Source: Candidatus Aerophobetes bacterium Ae_b3b
GTDB lineage: Bacteria > Aerophobota > Aerophobia > Aerophobales > AE-B3A
DNA: 38,451 nucleotides
Assembly: GCA_005223085.1 (NCBI GenBank)
Contig: NJBP01000015.1
Coordinates: 1-38,451, forward strand
Reading direction: 5' to 3'
Part shown: positions 30,647 through 38,451 of the stretch, piece after piece
Position numbering within the stretch: the stretch's first letter is position 1
Layout: each line of letters begins with the position of its first letter
Made by a program: the position numbers and the translations under genes
Notes under the pieces: model-generated
Told to the model about the DNA's origin: nothing
Seen by the model: only the letters and a program-made list of their open reading frames with translations
The model's database searches: none

Positions 30647-32518
30647 TTAGGCCCCGTCACGATGCCTTCTTGCGAGAAGTATGATATCACGCAACTCCTC
30701 AATGTTCTTAGCGCGTAGCCAGTTCTTATCAAAATCTGGATCTTGTGCAATTTGTGCAATCGCTGATAGTGCACGCAAATGGAAGTTCCTTTCGTCACGC
30801 GAGCCGACTAATACGAAGGCAGCATAGACGGGTGGCAAGTCTTGAGTGAAATTAATACCGGCCTCGCATCTCGCTATAACCAACTCGAACTTGTGCTCAC
30901 CATCAATAGTTATATGTGGAATGGCCAGCCCAGGTCGTACTTCTGTTGTTGACTCCTTCTCACGCGAAATAAGAGAGTCAAGTAATTGCTTGGGATCAAT
31001 CTTCAATCGCTCAGCGATTTTCTTTGCCACAATTGTGGAAAATTCTATAAGTGTAATTTGTTTACCTATATCAATTATTTCACATCCTTTCACTAATTTA
31101 TCAAATCTATCCTCAACTATTTTATCACGCTCTTTTAAAATTTCACGCAGTTCAGTGCCTAGTGAATCACCGGCTATCTCTTTAGCCGTAACACGCTCAA
31201 CAATATGTATCAAGGCAGACTTGCGCATAGCTATCTCGCGAACATAAATCTTATGCCATATAATGCTGGCAACGATGAATCCACCTGCTGCCAAAAGCGC
31301 TACAATGCCCATCTGAGATAAGAGAACACCATAACCGATGAGTCCAAAGATCGGTAACCAGGGATATAAGGGCGAAACGAATGTTGGCTTATAATTCAGA
31401 ATCCTCGACTCCCGCATAATAATGGATCCCAGCATCACAAGAATAAACAATATGATTATCATAGTGGAGGCCACTTTTACAAGATTTTCCAGGTTGAGAA
31501 AGAGTATGACTGTTACCATAAAAATACCGGTAAATATTATAGTGAAATGAGGTGTATTGAATCGCTTATTCACCTTTGTAAAAAATTCCGGTAAGAGTTG
31601 GTCACGACTCATTGCCATAGGGTAGCGTGACGCCGCCAATATGCCAGCGTTAGCAGTGGAAACAAAAGCAAGTATTCCTGCGAATGCCATAATTATGCTA
31701 CCAACTGTGCCAAAGATTTTATATCCACCGGTTGATATGGGGGTAAGTGAATGTGCCAATTGGTGTCCATCGAGCAAACCCACAGTCACAAAAACGGTTA
31801 ACCCATAAAGGAGCAGTACCGTACAAAATGCCAGGATCATTCCGTAAGGGATATTCTTTACAGGATTCTTGATTTCTTCGGCGATGCTGGCAACTTTTGT
31901 GAGTCCAGCAAATGATATAAAGACCAGACCCACTGCTGCAAGTAGTGCGCGCTTATCAAAGGGCATAAACGGTGTATACCTGTGAACATTGAGCGACATT
32001 GACCCACGAAAGATATACAGGAATAATAAAATGAAAAGTAGAATTACCAGAAAAATCTGAAATTTCCCTGTGAGTTTTACACTTATCAAGTTGAGAATCG
32101 TAAAAAATATACAGAACCCAATAGCAATGAGTTTAATCTGCCATTCGGTAATATTTGGATTGATCAATATTGCAAATGCACCAATGCCAACTAATGCAAA
32201 TGCACTTTTAAGACTAAGCGAGAACCAACTGGCAAACCCGCCTATTGTACCCGCTGCTGAGCCCATACTGCGCTCAATAAAGAAGTAATCGCCGCCAGCT
32301 CTGGGTATAGCCGTGGCCAGCTCAGCTTTGGCAAACAATGTAGGTAAGTATAATATACCCGCCAGAATGTAGACTAAGATCACAGCCGGTCCAACTTTAG
32401 CATAAACCAGTCCGGGAAGAATAAACAAACCGGAACTAATCATTGCACCGGCGGCGATGCAAAATACATCAATACCGCCCAGTTGACGGATTAACCTCCT
32501 ACCTTGATTACTCTGCAT
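30647..32518 (-). CDS. APC-family amino acid permease fused to a PTS EIIA-like domain
   Basis: A 623-residue fusion. Residues 1-420 are an APC transporter with about twelve hydrophobic helices, beginning RQLGGIDVFCIAAGAMISSGLFILPG, the typical substrate-contact region, and including SFAGLTKVASIAEEIKNP. Residues about 470-620 resemble a PTS fructose-type EIIA domain: ERLKIDPKQLLDSLISREKES, then RPGLAIPHI, where the His corresponds to the phosphorylated residue. No EIIB/C, HPr or EI genes are in the window. The EIIA-like part might sense phosphorylation state or nitrogen/energy status and gate transport. Such fusions are known, but their function is poorly defined. Confidence 0.9.
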   Translation of the reverse strand: MQSNQGRRLIRQLGGIDVFCIAAGAMISSGLFILPGLVYAKVGPAVILVYILAGILYLPTLFAKAELATAIPRAGGDYFFIERSMGSAAGTIGGFASWFSLSLKSAFALVGIGAFAILINPNITEWQIKLIAIGFCIFFTILNLISVKLTGKFQIFLVILLFILLFLYIFRGSMSLNVHRYTPFMPFDKRALLAAVGLVFISFAGLTKVASIAEEIKNPVKNIPYGMILAFCTVLLLYGLTVFVTVGLLDGHQLAHSLTPISTGGYKIFGTVGSIIMAFAGILAFVSTANAGILAASRYPMAMSRDQLLPEFFTKVNKRFNTPHFTIIFTGIFMVTVILFLNLENLVKVASTMIIILFILVMLGSIIMRESRILNYKPTFVSPLYPWLPIFGLIGYGVLLSQMGIVALLAAGGFIVASIIWHKIYVREIAMRKSALIHIVERVTAKEIAGDSLGTELREILKERDKIVEDRFDKLVKGCEIIDIGKQITLIEFSTIVAKKIAERLKIDPKQLLDSLISREKESTTEVRPGLAIPHITIDGEHKFELVIARCEAGINFTQDLPPVYAAFVLVGSRDERNFHLRALSAIAQIAQDPDFDKNWLRAKNIEELRDIILLARRHRDGA

Positions 32519-32558
32519 AGCTTATTCTCATCCATCTCAATTGCTCATAAATCTTTAC

Positions 32559-32572
32559 TGTCAATTTCGTAT
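32559..32572. repeat. 14-bp motif shared with 36536-36549, copy 1
   Basis: TGTCAATTTCGTAT lies 41 bases upstream of the APC permease start. The identical 14 bases lie 29 bases upstream of the S9 peptidase start, in the same orientation relative to the gene. Confidence 0.5.
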
Positions 32573-32743
32573 AACCGACGCAGCAAATTTCCGCTTATTT
32601 CAATTATACATGAGATTCGCTCTTTTATCAAATTTAGAAGAACATACGAACTTCGTATTATCTCTCAGCGGGTCCCCAAGCCAATGTGAGGGGTGAGTAT
32701 AGAGTCTTTTGATATAACTTAAGGACTGCAACTGCCGAGCCTT

Positions 32744-33619
32744 TTAGGAATGCACTTCTTCTCTCACAAATAAAAAACCAACTCCCACAAAGAGCAAGAG
32801 AATACCAAAAATTTGCATAACTGTGACTAATTCCCCTAAAATATAAAAACCCAATAATGTAGCAAAAAATGGTGTTGAAAGCTCAAGTGCAGAGGATTGA
32901 GCAGCTTTAATGCGCTTCAAACCCTCATAGTAGAGGATATATCCTGCCCCCCCTATAACTCCAACCAAGATTTGATAAATATTAGAAAAAAGCACTGAGG
33001 AGGTTGAGAGCAGGTAAATCACCAAGACAATTGAAGCGATGAAGAATCTGTAAAATGTAACAACACCCGCATTCATTTGCTTGAGATATTTTCTCATTAC
33101 TATACCGGTGGTTGCCCATGCAATCGTTGCAGACAACACCACCAGATCATAAACACTCCCCAATCGCAGCATGGATAAATTTGTTAGGGTTTTTGTCGTA
33201 ACCAGCAAACCCGCAATAATCATAAAAAATATTCCTGCATAATCAAACTTTGTTAGTTTGTCTTCTTTTAAACAAAAAAATCCCATAAAAACGATAAAAA
33301 TTGGTTGCATATGTCCTATTGAAACAGCATTAATTACTGGAATTTTAGTTAATGCAAAGAAATAGATTAAATCAGCAAATAGTGTTCCCGCCAGGGCAAT
33401 ATAAACGAGTATTGAAAATTGTTTTTTATTGACTTTCAGATTTCCCTTATTGGTAATAAAGGCGTAAGTTAATGCAATTAATGTAACAAATATAGCTCTA
33501 ACAGTGGAAGTTTCAAGAAAATCTGCGTTTGCATAAGACAATTTAGCAAAAATGGGCTCAAAAGCCCACGCTATACTTGCTCCCAGAGTTGCCAGTATTC
33601 CTATTGTTTTCACCTTCAT
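32744..33619 (-). CDS. DMT-superfamily transporter (EamA family)
   Basis: A 291-residue membrane protein of ten predicted helices in two EamA halves (first: IGILATLGASIAWAFEPIFAKL; second beginning near residue 152 with YDLVVLSATIAWATTGIVMRKYL). The helix-ending signature YLLSTSSVLF and the late FATLLGFYILGELVTVMQIFGILLLF are typical of drug/metabolite exporters of the RhaT/EamA class. Cargo is unknown. It stands alone: 106 bases from the HAD gene upstream and 225 bases from the permease downstream. Confidence 0.9.
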   Translation of the reverse strand: MKVKTIGILATLGASIAWAFEPIFAKLSYANADFLETSTVRAIFVTLIALTYAFITNKGNLKVNKKQFSILVYIALAGTLFADLIYFFALTKIPVINAVSIGHMQPIFIVFMGFFCLKEDKLTKFDYAGIFFMIIAGLLVTTKTLTNLSMLRLGSVYDLVVLSATIAWATTGIVMRKYLKQMNAGVVTFYRFFIASIVLVIYLLSTSSVLFSNIYQILVGVIGGAGYILYYEGLKRIKAAQSSALELSTPFFATLLGFYILGELVTVMQIFGILLLFVGVGFLFVREEVHS

Positions 33620-33725
33620 AATGGAGATTTATTTACCCCCTAAAAACACAAAGAATACTGGTATTTTTTAGCACAGACCCACCTTCCCTGGAATATCACT
33701 ACATTTTTAGTAGTTCATCGATGTT

Positions 33726-34400
33726 CTATTCTTTTTGCCACTGTTCATAAATCTGCCGTAGTTTTTGATAATTAATTTCTGAAAAACTATTTATAACCAT
33801 GTCTGCAGAAGATAAATCTTGCTTTCCAGAGTTTGGATTCTCAAAACCAATACATTTCATTCCGGCTGACTTAGCCGCTTCTACACCGTTCTTTGAATCT
33901 TCTATTACAATACATTCTTCGGGCTCGGCACCTATAATTTTAACAGCATAAAGAAAAATGTCTGGAGCAGGTTTTCCATTGTTGACCTCATCACCACTAA
34001 TTTTTGTCTCAAAGAATCTTTCCAAGTTAAACATTTGGAGAACTGTTTCAATGTTTTTAATTGAAGCAGATGACGCTACAACAAGTTTTACATTATTTCT
34101 ACGTAATTCTTCAATTAACTCAGTTACTCCAGGTATTGGCTTTATATTTTCCTGCGATAATAGACAATCCATGTAGCTAACTCCTTCCCTTTCAACCAAT
34201 TCTTCAATGGACTGATTAAGCTTGTATTTGTCTTTTATGTATAACCACGTTTCTCTACTCACAGTACCGACAAAAGAATGATGCTCCTCGTCAGAAATGG
34301 CTAGACCTAAATTCTTAAAGAGCTTCTTTTCAACTTTAAAATGGATTGGTTCACTGTCAATTATGACTCCATCCATATCAAAAATTATAGATTTGAACAT
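33726..34400 (-). CDS. HAD-superfamily hydrolase, beta-phosphoglucomutase/phosphatase-like
   Basis: A 224-residue HAD with a C1 cap. Motif I is FDMDGVIIDSEP (Asp8, Asp10), motif II VVASSAS, motif III lysine in NNGKPAPD, motif IV VIEDSKNGVEAA. This set is shared by beta-phosphoglucomutase and by sugar-phosphate phosphatases (GPP, YniC types); the cap sequence does not allow a choice. GGGGGT precedes the ATG. A 33-codon frame ends 15 bases upstream and may be co-translated. Confidence 0.9.
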   Translation of the reverse strand: MFKSIIFDMDGVIIDSEPIHFKVEKKLFKNLGLAISDEEHHSFVGTVSRETWLYIKDKYKLNQSIEELVEREGVSYMDCLLSQENIKPIPGVTELIEELRRNNVKLVVASSASIKNIETVLQMFNLERFFETKISGDEVNNGKPAPDIFLYAVKIIGAEPEECIVIEDSKNGVEAAKSAGMKCIGFENPNSGKQDLSSADMVINSFSEINYQKLRQIYEQWQKE

Positions 34401-34415
34401 AAAATTACCCCCGAG

Positions 34416-34517
34416 TTATCCCACCCCAACATGCTTATCATACTTTTCCGCAAAATAACCCTCGATTCCACCTTTTGAGGTCAACTGCTTTATCGTTTTG
34501 AATAAGTTCCTTTTCAT
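34416..34517 (-). CDS. Possible small protein upstream of the HAD gene
   Basis: A 33-codon frame with an ATG preceded by AGGACGAG, ending 15 bases before the HAD start. It begins with a basic helix-like stretch (MKRNLFKTIKQLTSKGG) and resembles nothing I can name. It may be a genuine small protein, a translated leader, or the stump of a lost gene. Confidence 0.3.
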   Translation of the reverse strand: MKRNLFKTIKQLTSKGGIEGYFAEKYDKHVGVG

Positions 34518-34566
34518 ATTATCTCGTCCTATTTGGTACTTGTCTGAGTCTCATCCCTAATGAAAT

Positions 34567-36507
34567 TTACTGAACAGAATCCTGAATGGTTTCCTCATAA
34601 CGGCCGCCTAAATGCTTTGCCAGGAACTTCTCTGCGGCTGCATAGAACTTGAGGCGGTTTTCTGGTTTGGCAAATCCGTGACCCTCATCGGGGAAGAGCA
34701 TATATTCGTATTCGATGCCCTTTTTCTTCATCGCCTCTACAATCTGTTCAGATTCGGCCTGTTTGACCCGGGGATCGTTCGCCCCTTGAGCAATCAAGAT
34801 AGGGATCCTTATCTCATCGACCTTGAAGAGTGGGGAGCGGGATTTCAAGAACTCTTGCTCCGTGTCCGGATTGCCCACTCTTTTGTGTAACATCGCCAGG
34901 AGGGTGGTCCAATAAGGGGGAACCGTTTTAATCCAGGTTATGAGGTTGCTGATGCCTACACCGTCCACCGCACAGCAAAAAAGGTTCGGGGTAAAAGTGG
35001 CCCCAACCAGGGCAGCATACCCGCCGTAGGACCATCCAAAAATGGCAACTTTTTTTGGATCGGCAATACCTTCCTCAACAGCCCAGTTGACGGCGTCTAC
35101 TAGATCATGGTGCATTTTCCCGCCCCACTCCTTGTTGCCGGCATTCAAAAACTCCTTGCCATAACCAGTAGAACCCCGGAAGTTCACCTGTAGGCAGACA
35201 TAGCCTCGATTGGCCAGCCACTGGGCTTCTGGATGATATCCCCAGCCGTCACGGGCCCAGGGACCACCGTGTACATTTAATACCATAGGTAGGTTGGCTC
35301 GACCCTTTCCTGGAGGATAGGTGATATAGCCATAAATAGTCAGCCCATCCCGGGAAGTGAAAGAGATAGGTTTCATCGGTGCTAAAGTATAGTTGTTCAA
35401 ATCGGGTTGGTGGTCAAAAAGGAAAATTCCTTTTTGTCTTTTGCGGTCAAAGGCGTAAAAGGGTACCGGCCCGTTATCTTTGGTGAAAGCCACCAGCCAG
35501 GTATCATCGGCATTGTCCCGATTGTAAACAAAAAAGTCTCCCTGATCGAGTTTTGCTATTGCCTCGAAATCACCTTTTATAGATTCATCTAAAACAATCC
35601 ATTCGTTGCGGGCTCTATAAAAAGAAACAGCCTGGACTTCGTAGGTATCAGGATGGATCATCACCCCGCTGATGTCATATTGTGAGTCTTCGGCTATCAC
35701 CTCTATATTCTGGGTGGCAATTTCCATCTTGACTAAGCGGCCAGCGTTGACACCTCGAGAATCCTTCAGGTAGATATACCTGCCATCTTTGGAAAAACTA
35801 ACCGGACCGCTATTGAGGCTATCTTCCAAATCCCAGGTGACCAGTTTTTTCCAGTCCGCCTCTTCATTTTCCCGGATCATTGCATCAAACCCCCCGTCAG
35901 GTTTGGCAACCATAGCACCCCGCACCTTGAAATTTCTATCAGTTAGCCAACCTATAATATTACCTGGATTCTTAGCCACTAGTTCGAGTTCACCGGAAGT
36001 TAAATCAAGATGATATACATGGTGGACCCTTGGGTTCTCTTTGTTCATGGCAATCAAGAGTTCATTAGGAAAATGTTTGCTCCGGGCAGTAATCCGAACC
36101 TGGACATCATCAAATGGGGTAAAATCCTTGATTTCATCTGTTTCAAGATTCACCCCATAAAGACGCCAGTTCTCATTTCCACCAACATCTTGAAGATACA
36201 TTATGTGTCTACTATCTTGTGCCCAAAAATAGATGCGTATTCCACGGTTGTCATCTTTGGTGACAGACCTGTCATCCTCAGCCCCCACAGTCCTCACCCA
36301 GACATTCAATACATTGTCTAGAGGAGCAAGATAAGCCAGCAGTTTTCCATCAGGTGAAATTGTGGGAGCAGCTTTGACTGGATTTCCAAAAAGTACTTCT
36401 CTGGGAATGAGTTCAGGTTCAGTTGCCAAGCAAGGAGAAGTCAGAAGCGCTACTCCACTCCAAAGCATAACCAGGATGAAAATCCAAAATGACTTCAAAT
36501 ACTTCAT
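34567..36507 (-). CDS. Secreted S9-family prolyl oligopeptidase/acylaminoacyl peptidase
   Basis: A 646-residue serine peptidase. A signal peptide (basic MKYLK, hydrophobic residues 6-24, end near CLATE) points to export. Residues 40-370 form a beta-propeller with WD-like repeats ([21 protein letters not shown]), and residues 380-635 an alpha/beta hydrolase with Ser493 in GWSYGGY, Asp578 in GANDPR and His610 in [18 protein letters not shown] forms the oxyanion region. It would process peptides outside the cytoplasm. GGAGG is before the ATG. Confidence 0.93.
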   Translation of the reverse strand: MKYLKSFWIFILVMLWSGVALLTSPCLATEPELIPREVLFGNPVKAAPTISPDGKLLAYLAPLDNVLNVWVRTVGAEDDRSVTKDDNRGIRIYFWAQDSRHIMYLQDVGGNENWRLYGVNLETDEIKDFTPFDDVQVRITARSKHFPNELLIAMNKENPRVHHVYHLDLTSGELELVAKNPGNIIGWLTDRNFKVRGAMVAKPDGGFDAMIRENEEADWKKLVTWDLEDSLNSGPVSFSKDGRYIYLKDSRGVNAGRLVKMEIATQNIEVIAEDSQYDISGVMIHPDTYEVQAVSFYRARNEWIVLDESIKGDFEAIAKLDQGDFFVYNRDNADDTWLVAFTKDNGPVPFYAFDRKRQKGIFLFDHQPDLNNYTLAPMKPISFTSRDGLTIYGYITYPPGKGRANLPMVLNVHGGPWARDGWGYHPEAQWLANRGYVCLQVNFRGSTGYGKEFLNAGNKEWGGKMHHDLVDAVNWAVEEGIADPKKVAIFGWSYGGYAALVGATFTPNLFCCAVDGVGISNLITWIKTVPPYWTTLLAMLHKRVGNPDTEQEFLKSRSPLFKVDEIRIPILIAQGANDPRVKQAESEQIVEAMKKKGIEYEYMLFPDEGHGFAKPENRLKFYAAAEKFLAKHLGGRYEETIQDSVQ

Positions 36508-36745
36508 TGCTTTTCCCTCCTTATGTTTGTTAAATTGTCAATTTCGTATGACTGATTCTTATGATGAATATCTGGCCTGCATGCAATTAACCACTTATAT
36601 AGAAATCCGCCCATTACATCCGCTGAAGCCAAATTAGCCTAAAACTCGGTGATTGTCAATCTATCGGTAGGTAGTTAAACGGCTTGACACGTCTATCTGG
36701 AGTCTAAGAGACCCCGGAGGCCTCTGATGGGAAACCCTTTTGATA
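36508..36745. other. Intergenic region upstream of the S9 peptidase
   Basis: Holds the 14-bp shared motif at 36536-36549 and, just beyond the membrane-protein stop, a GC-rich imperfect hairpin (about 36708-36726, AGAGACC / GGCCTCT) without a following T run. No gene seen. Confidence 0.45.
36536..36549. repeat. 14-bp motif shared with 32559-32572, copy 2
   Basis: TGTCAATTTCGTAT, 29 bases upstream of the S9 peptidase start codon, in the same relative orientation as the copy before the APC permease. Both resemble one side of the GntR palindrome at 28676-28700 (TTGTCA and CGTATAAC words). Confidence 0.5.
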
Positions 36746-37384
36746 CTATTTTTCTTCTCTATAGTAGAAAGAAATAAAGAAAAGTAGATGAGCCAAAAAA
36801 CCAAATGAACTCATTAGAATACCGATGATAACAAACAAAAGAAGCTCTTTATTAACTAAAGGACGTCCAAATTTCAAAAAATAGAAATAGTTAAGTAAAG
36901 CTAATGTTTGTACCAATGTAAGAACAGAAGAACCCATGGTAGCTAAAAATGTTGCTTTTTTTAGCTTCATTAGCTCCCTATGAAGAATTTCTTTATAAAG
37001 AGCAGCAAAGAAAAACAATATAAATACTGCACTAAACCAGGGTCTAATTGCATTAATATAATGAATCAAAACTGGATAAGGTAAAATATTCATATTAAAG
37101 AGACGTAGTAAAGTCTCTACTTGTGTTACCAATCCTGCAAAAGAACCTATTATGACTAAAAGAGTTGCTATTCTTAGTTTTATTTGGTCTTTATGAACAT
37201 ACTGTCTATAAAAAGCAATAAAGAAAAATGCTATAGTTAATCTGGCAAGTAAAAACATTATTCCATTCACTCTTGCAAGAAAAAGATTTGTGAAAATACG
37301 AGGAAAAAAGGTATTCGTAGTTGTCATGGCAAAAATATAGGACATACCAATTATTGCTAACAATGTTGCCTTTCTCAATTTCAT
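36746..37384 (-). CDS. Membrane protein made of three tandem ~70-residue repeats
   Basis: A 212-residue integral membrane protein of unknown function with about six hydrophobic helices. It is internally repeated: KLRKATLLAIIG at residues 2-13, KLRIATLLVIIG at 69-80 and KLKKATFLATMG at 140-151. Each unit ends in a similar FF-x-A-x-Y segment followed by charged residues (AFYRQYVHKDQ, ALYKEILHREL, SFYYREEK). Each unit probably forms a two-helix hairpin. Base composition is more A/T-rich than the neighbours. I do not recognise the family. Confidence 0.75.
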   Translation of the reverse strand: MKLRKATLLAIIGMSYIFAMTTTNTFFPRIFTNLFLARVNGIMFLLARLTIAFFFIAFYRQYVHKDQIKLRIATLLVIIGSFAGLVTQVETLLRLFNMNILPYPVLIHYINAIRPWFSAVFILFFFAALYKEILHRELMKLKKATFLATMGSSVLTLVQTLALLNYFYFLKFGRPLVNKELLLFVIIGILMSSFGFLAHLLFFISFYYREEK

Positions 37385-37514
37385 CTTCCTTCTCCTTTAC
37401 CTTGGCAGAAAAATCTAGCAAATTTTACTGATTGTCGGCCTATCAAGTCCCACGAGACTGAAGACGAAAGCCGATAAGAAGCCACATAGTTAGTCTGTAG
37501 GTTCAATTTACCCT

Positions 37515-38195
37515 CTATAAGTATTTTGCTTCTAATAAATTTTTGTCGTAAGGCGCCCTCCTTGCAGGGCATTCTTTCCTTGGACATAACTGACAACTTT
37601 CAAACCTAATTTCTGTGGGGAAATATATTCCGGATACGGATTTATTGGGAATCATTAAGAAACTATCGGTCAGCTTAACTCCAATCAAATTTTCTACATT
37701 ACCAAAAATTGAAAACAATTGTTTTTGTTGCTCTATGGGCCACAAATCTTGGGATCCTGCTCCGGGGCTCATTTTTGACATTTGTCCCAGTGCATATTTT
37801 CTTTTTAGATAATTACTAAGATATTTTCTACCAGCCTCTAAAGCCATCTCTTTGACTGTATCCAGCCAAAATCGTCTCATAAAATCATCGGTGGCAGCTA
37901 CTATTTTCTCTAATTCACTTCCACATGTGGCAATATAGGGAAAAACTCTTTCTATTTTGTCTAAATTAACCCGAAGAACACGGCTGGTAAAGGTTACTCC
38001 TCCAATATTCACGGTGTCGCAGTCCTTGTATTGAATGTAGGAAACTTCATAGACAGCTTTGGGCTTGGCTAGAGGAGCAACGTGGTCGACGAGATGTTGA
38101 ATATCTTTGGCATCTTCGCTTTCTTTATCTATGTGTAACCTTGCTAAAAGTGTATCCATATCCAATTGAAAAGCTATATCATTGAGTACTTCCAT
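37515..38195 (-). CDS. Stand-alone vitamin-B12-dependent methionine synthase activation-domain protein
   Basis: About 226 residues resembling the C-terminal activation domain of MetH, which binds S-adenosylmethionine and helps re-methylate oxidised cobalamin. Diagnostic parts are RVNLDKIERVFPYIATCG, MSPGAGSQDLWPIEQQKQLFSIFG, IGVKLTDSFLMIPNKSVSGIYF. Unlike MetH it ends in a Cys-rich tail (SCQLCPRKECPARRAPYD), seen in stand-alone forms of anaerobes and perhaps binding a metal or Fe-S cluster. A TTG start at 38222 is possible; the ATG at 38195 with AGGGGA eight bases ahead is better. No methyltransferase gene is visible nearby. Confidence 0.85.
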   Translation of the reverse strand: MEVLNDIAFQLDMDTLLARLHIDKESEDAKDIQHLVDHVAPLAKPKAVYEVSYIQYKDCDTVNIGGVTFTSRVLRVNLDKIERVFPYIATCGSELEKIVAATDDFMRRFWLDTVKEMALEAGRKYLSNYLKRKYALGQMSKMSPGAGSQDLWPIEQQKQLFSIFGNVENLIGVKLTDSFLMIPNKSVSGIYFPTEIRFESCQLCPRKECPARRAPYDKNLLEAKYL

Positions 38196-38451
38196 TTTTG
38201 GATCCCCTAATCTTAAACGCAAAAATTTCTAATAATGTTCTCAGGCTTTGCAAAGCGGCAAAGCCGTGTTAACGGAAGAATAAACCACTTTTCTTTTTTA
38301 ATCAAGTGCTTCAGAAAGTTTACGCTTTTCAGTATACTACGGGATCTAATGAGCATAAAGGCTACCATATGGACGATGGGTATAGGGAATTAACTTCACA
38401 AATTTATCCTTTAGAATTTCTTTCAAGTTCAAGTGGATAATCGACAAAAGA
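38196..38451. other. Intergenic region at window end
   Basis: No gene recognised. A hairpin with exact 8-base arms GGCTTTGC (38244-38251) and GCAAAGCC (38258-38265) lies about 50 bases upstream of the activation-domain start; no T run follows on either strand. Confidence 0.4.

Noticed and set aside
37206-37596. Two 71-codon minus-strand frames
   Set aside because: Out-of-frame overlaps with the triple-repeat membrane protein and the activation-domain gene.
38244-38265. 8-bp hairpin as a terminator
   Set aside because: No T run on either strand and located upstream of a gene start; kept only as a note.
1-38451. CRISPR arrays, tRNA/rRNA genes, riboswitches
   Set aside because: Looked for regular repeats, cloverleaf-like sequences and known riboswitch cores in the gaps; none recognised by eye. 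A covariance-model search would be decisive.

Overview
The window reads as a chromosomal segment of an uncultured, strictly anaerobic bacterium. The supporting signs are a tungsten-type aldehyde:ferredoxin oxidoreductase, many ferredoxins, a sulfide-based homocysteine pathway, an archaeal/anaerobe-type Thi4 and bacillithiol genes. Promoters look bacterial (sigma70-like -35/-10 boxes, clear Shine-Dalgarno sites). I cannot assign a phylum from sequence alone; the mixture suits a deep-branching candidate phylum better than a well-studied Firmicute. Nearly every gene lies on the minus strand; the only convincing plus-strand gene is a HAD phosphatase at 29.0 kb.

Region A (about 0-13.1 kb) is one long, tightly packed minus-strand gene train devoted to sulfur. 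In transcription order it holds an IscR-type Rrf2 regulator, NifS cysteine desulfurase, an Nfu scaffold, a MoaD-like sulfur carrier, its MoeB/ThiF-like activator, the FdhD sulfurtransferase, BshC-BshA-BshB1 (bacillithiol), NadA, a 43-residue zinc-ribbon protein not previously listed, CysK, the DUF39 homocysteine-forming sulfurtransferase with its NIL-ferredoxin partner, Thi4, and a protein of unknown function. Two tandem promoters in front of iscR each carry the same 16-bp motif, which resembles half of an IscR type-1 site. The train gathers most destinations of cysteine or sulfide sulfur under one apparent Fe-S-sensing regulator.

Region B (about 13.8-28.75 kb) is a catabolic locus led by a GntR/UTRA regulator. 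A strong promoter has a perfect 10-bp-arm palindrome just downstream of its -10 box. Behind the regulator come a chimeric pseudogene (DapA-family start joined to an amidohydrolase end), a DAO-family FAD dehydrogenase, a four-cluster ferredoxin with an AOR, then a [2Fe-2S] protein, an FAD/NAD(P) oxidoreductase, a two-cluster ferredoxin and a BFD-like [2Fe-2S] protein. Together these look like a split amine/imino-acid dehydrogenase with an AOR nested inside. An iron-type alcohol dehydrogenase, an SDR, a sugar-isomerase-like TIM barrel and an ABC sugar-type importer follow. The importer has two permeases and a binding protein, separated by a decayed transposase, and no ATPase. MoaD, MoeB and FdhD in region A could supply pterin-cofactor maturation for the AOR, but this link is inferred.

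Region C (about 29-38.4 kb) is a loose set of genes: two HAD phosphatases, a nitrilase-family amidase, an APC permease fused to a PTS EIIA-like domain, a DMT exporter, a secreted S9 peptidase, a membrane protein built from three repeats, and a stand-alone methionine-synthase activation domain. No rRNA, tRNA, CRISPR array or intact insertion sequence was recognised.
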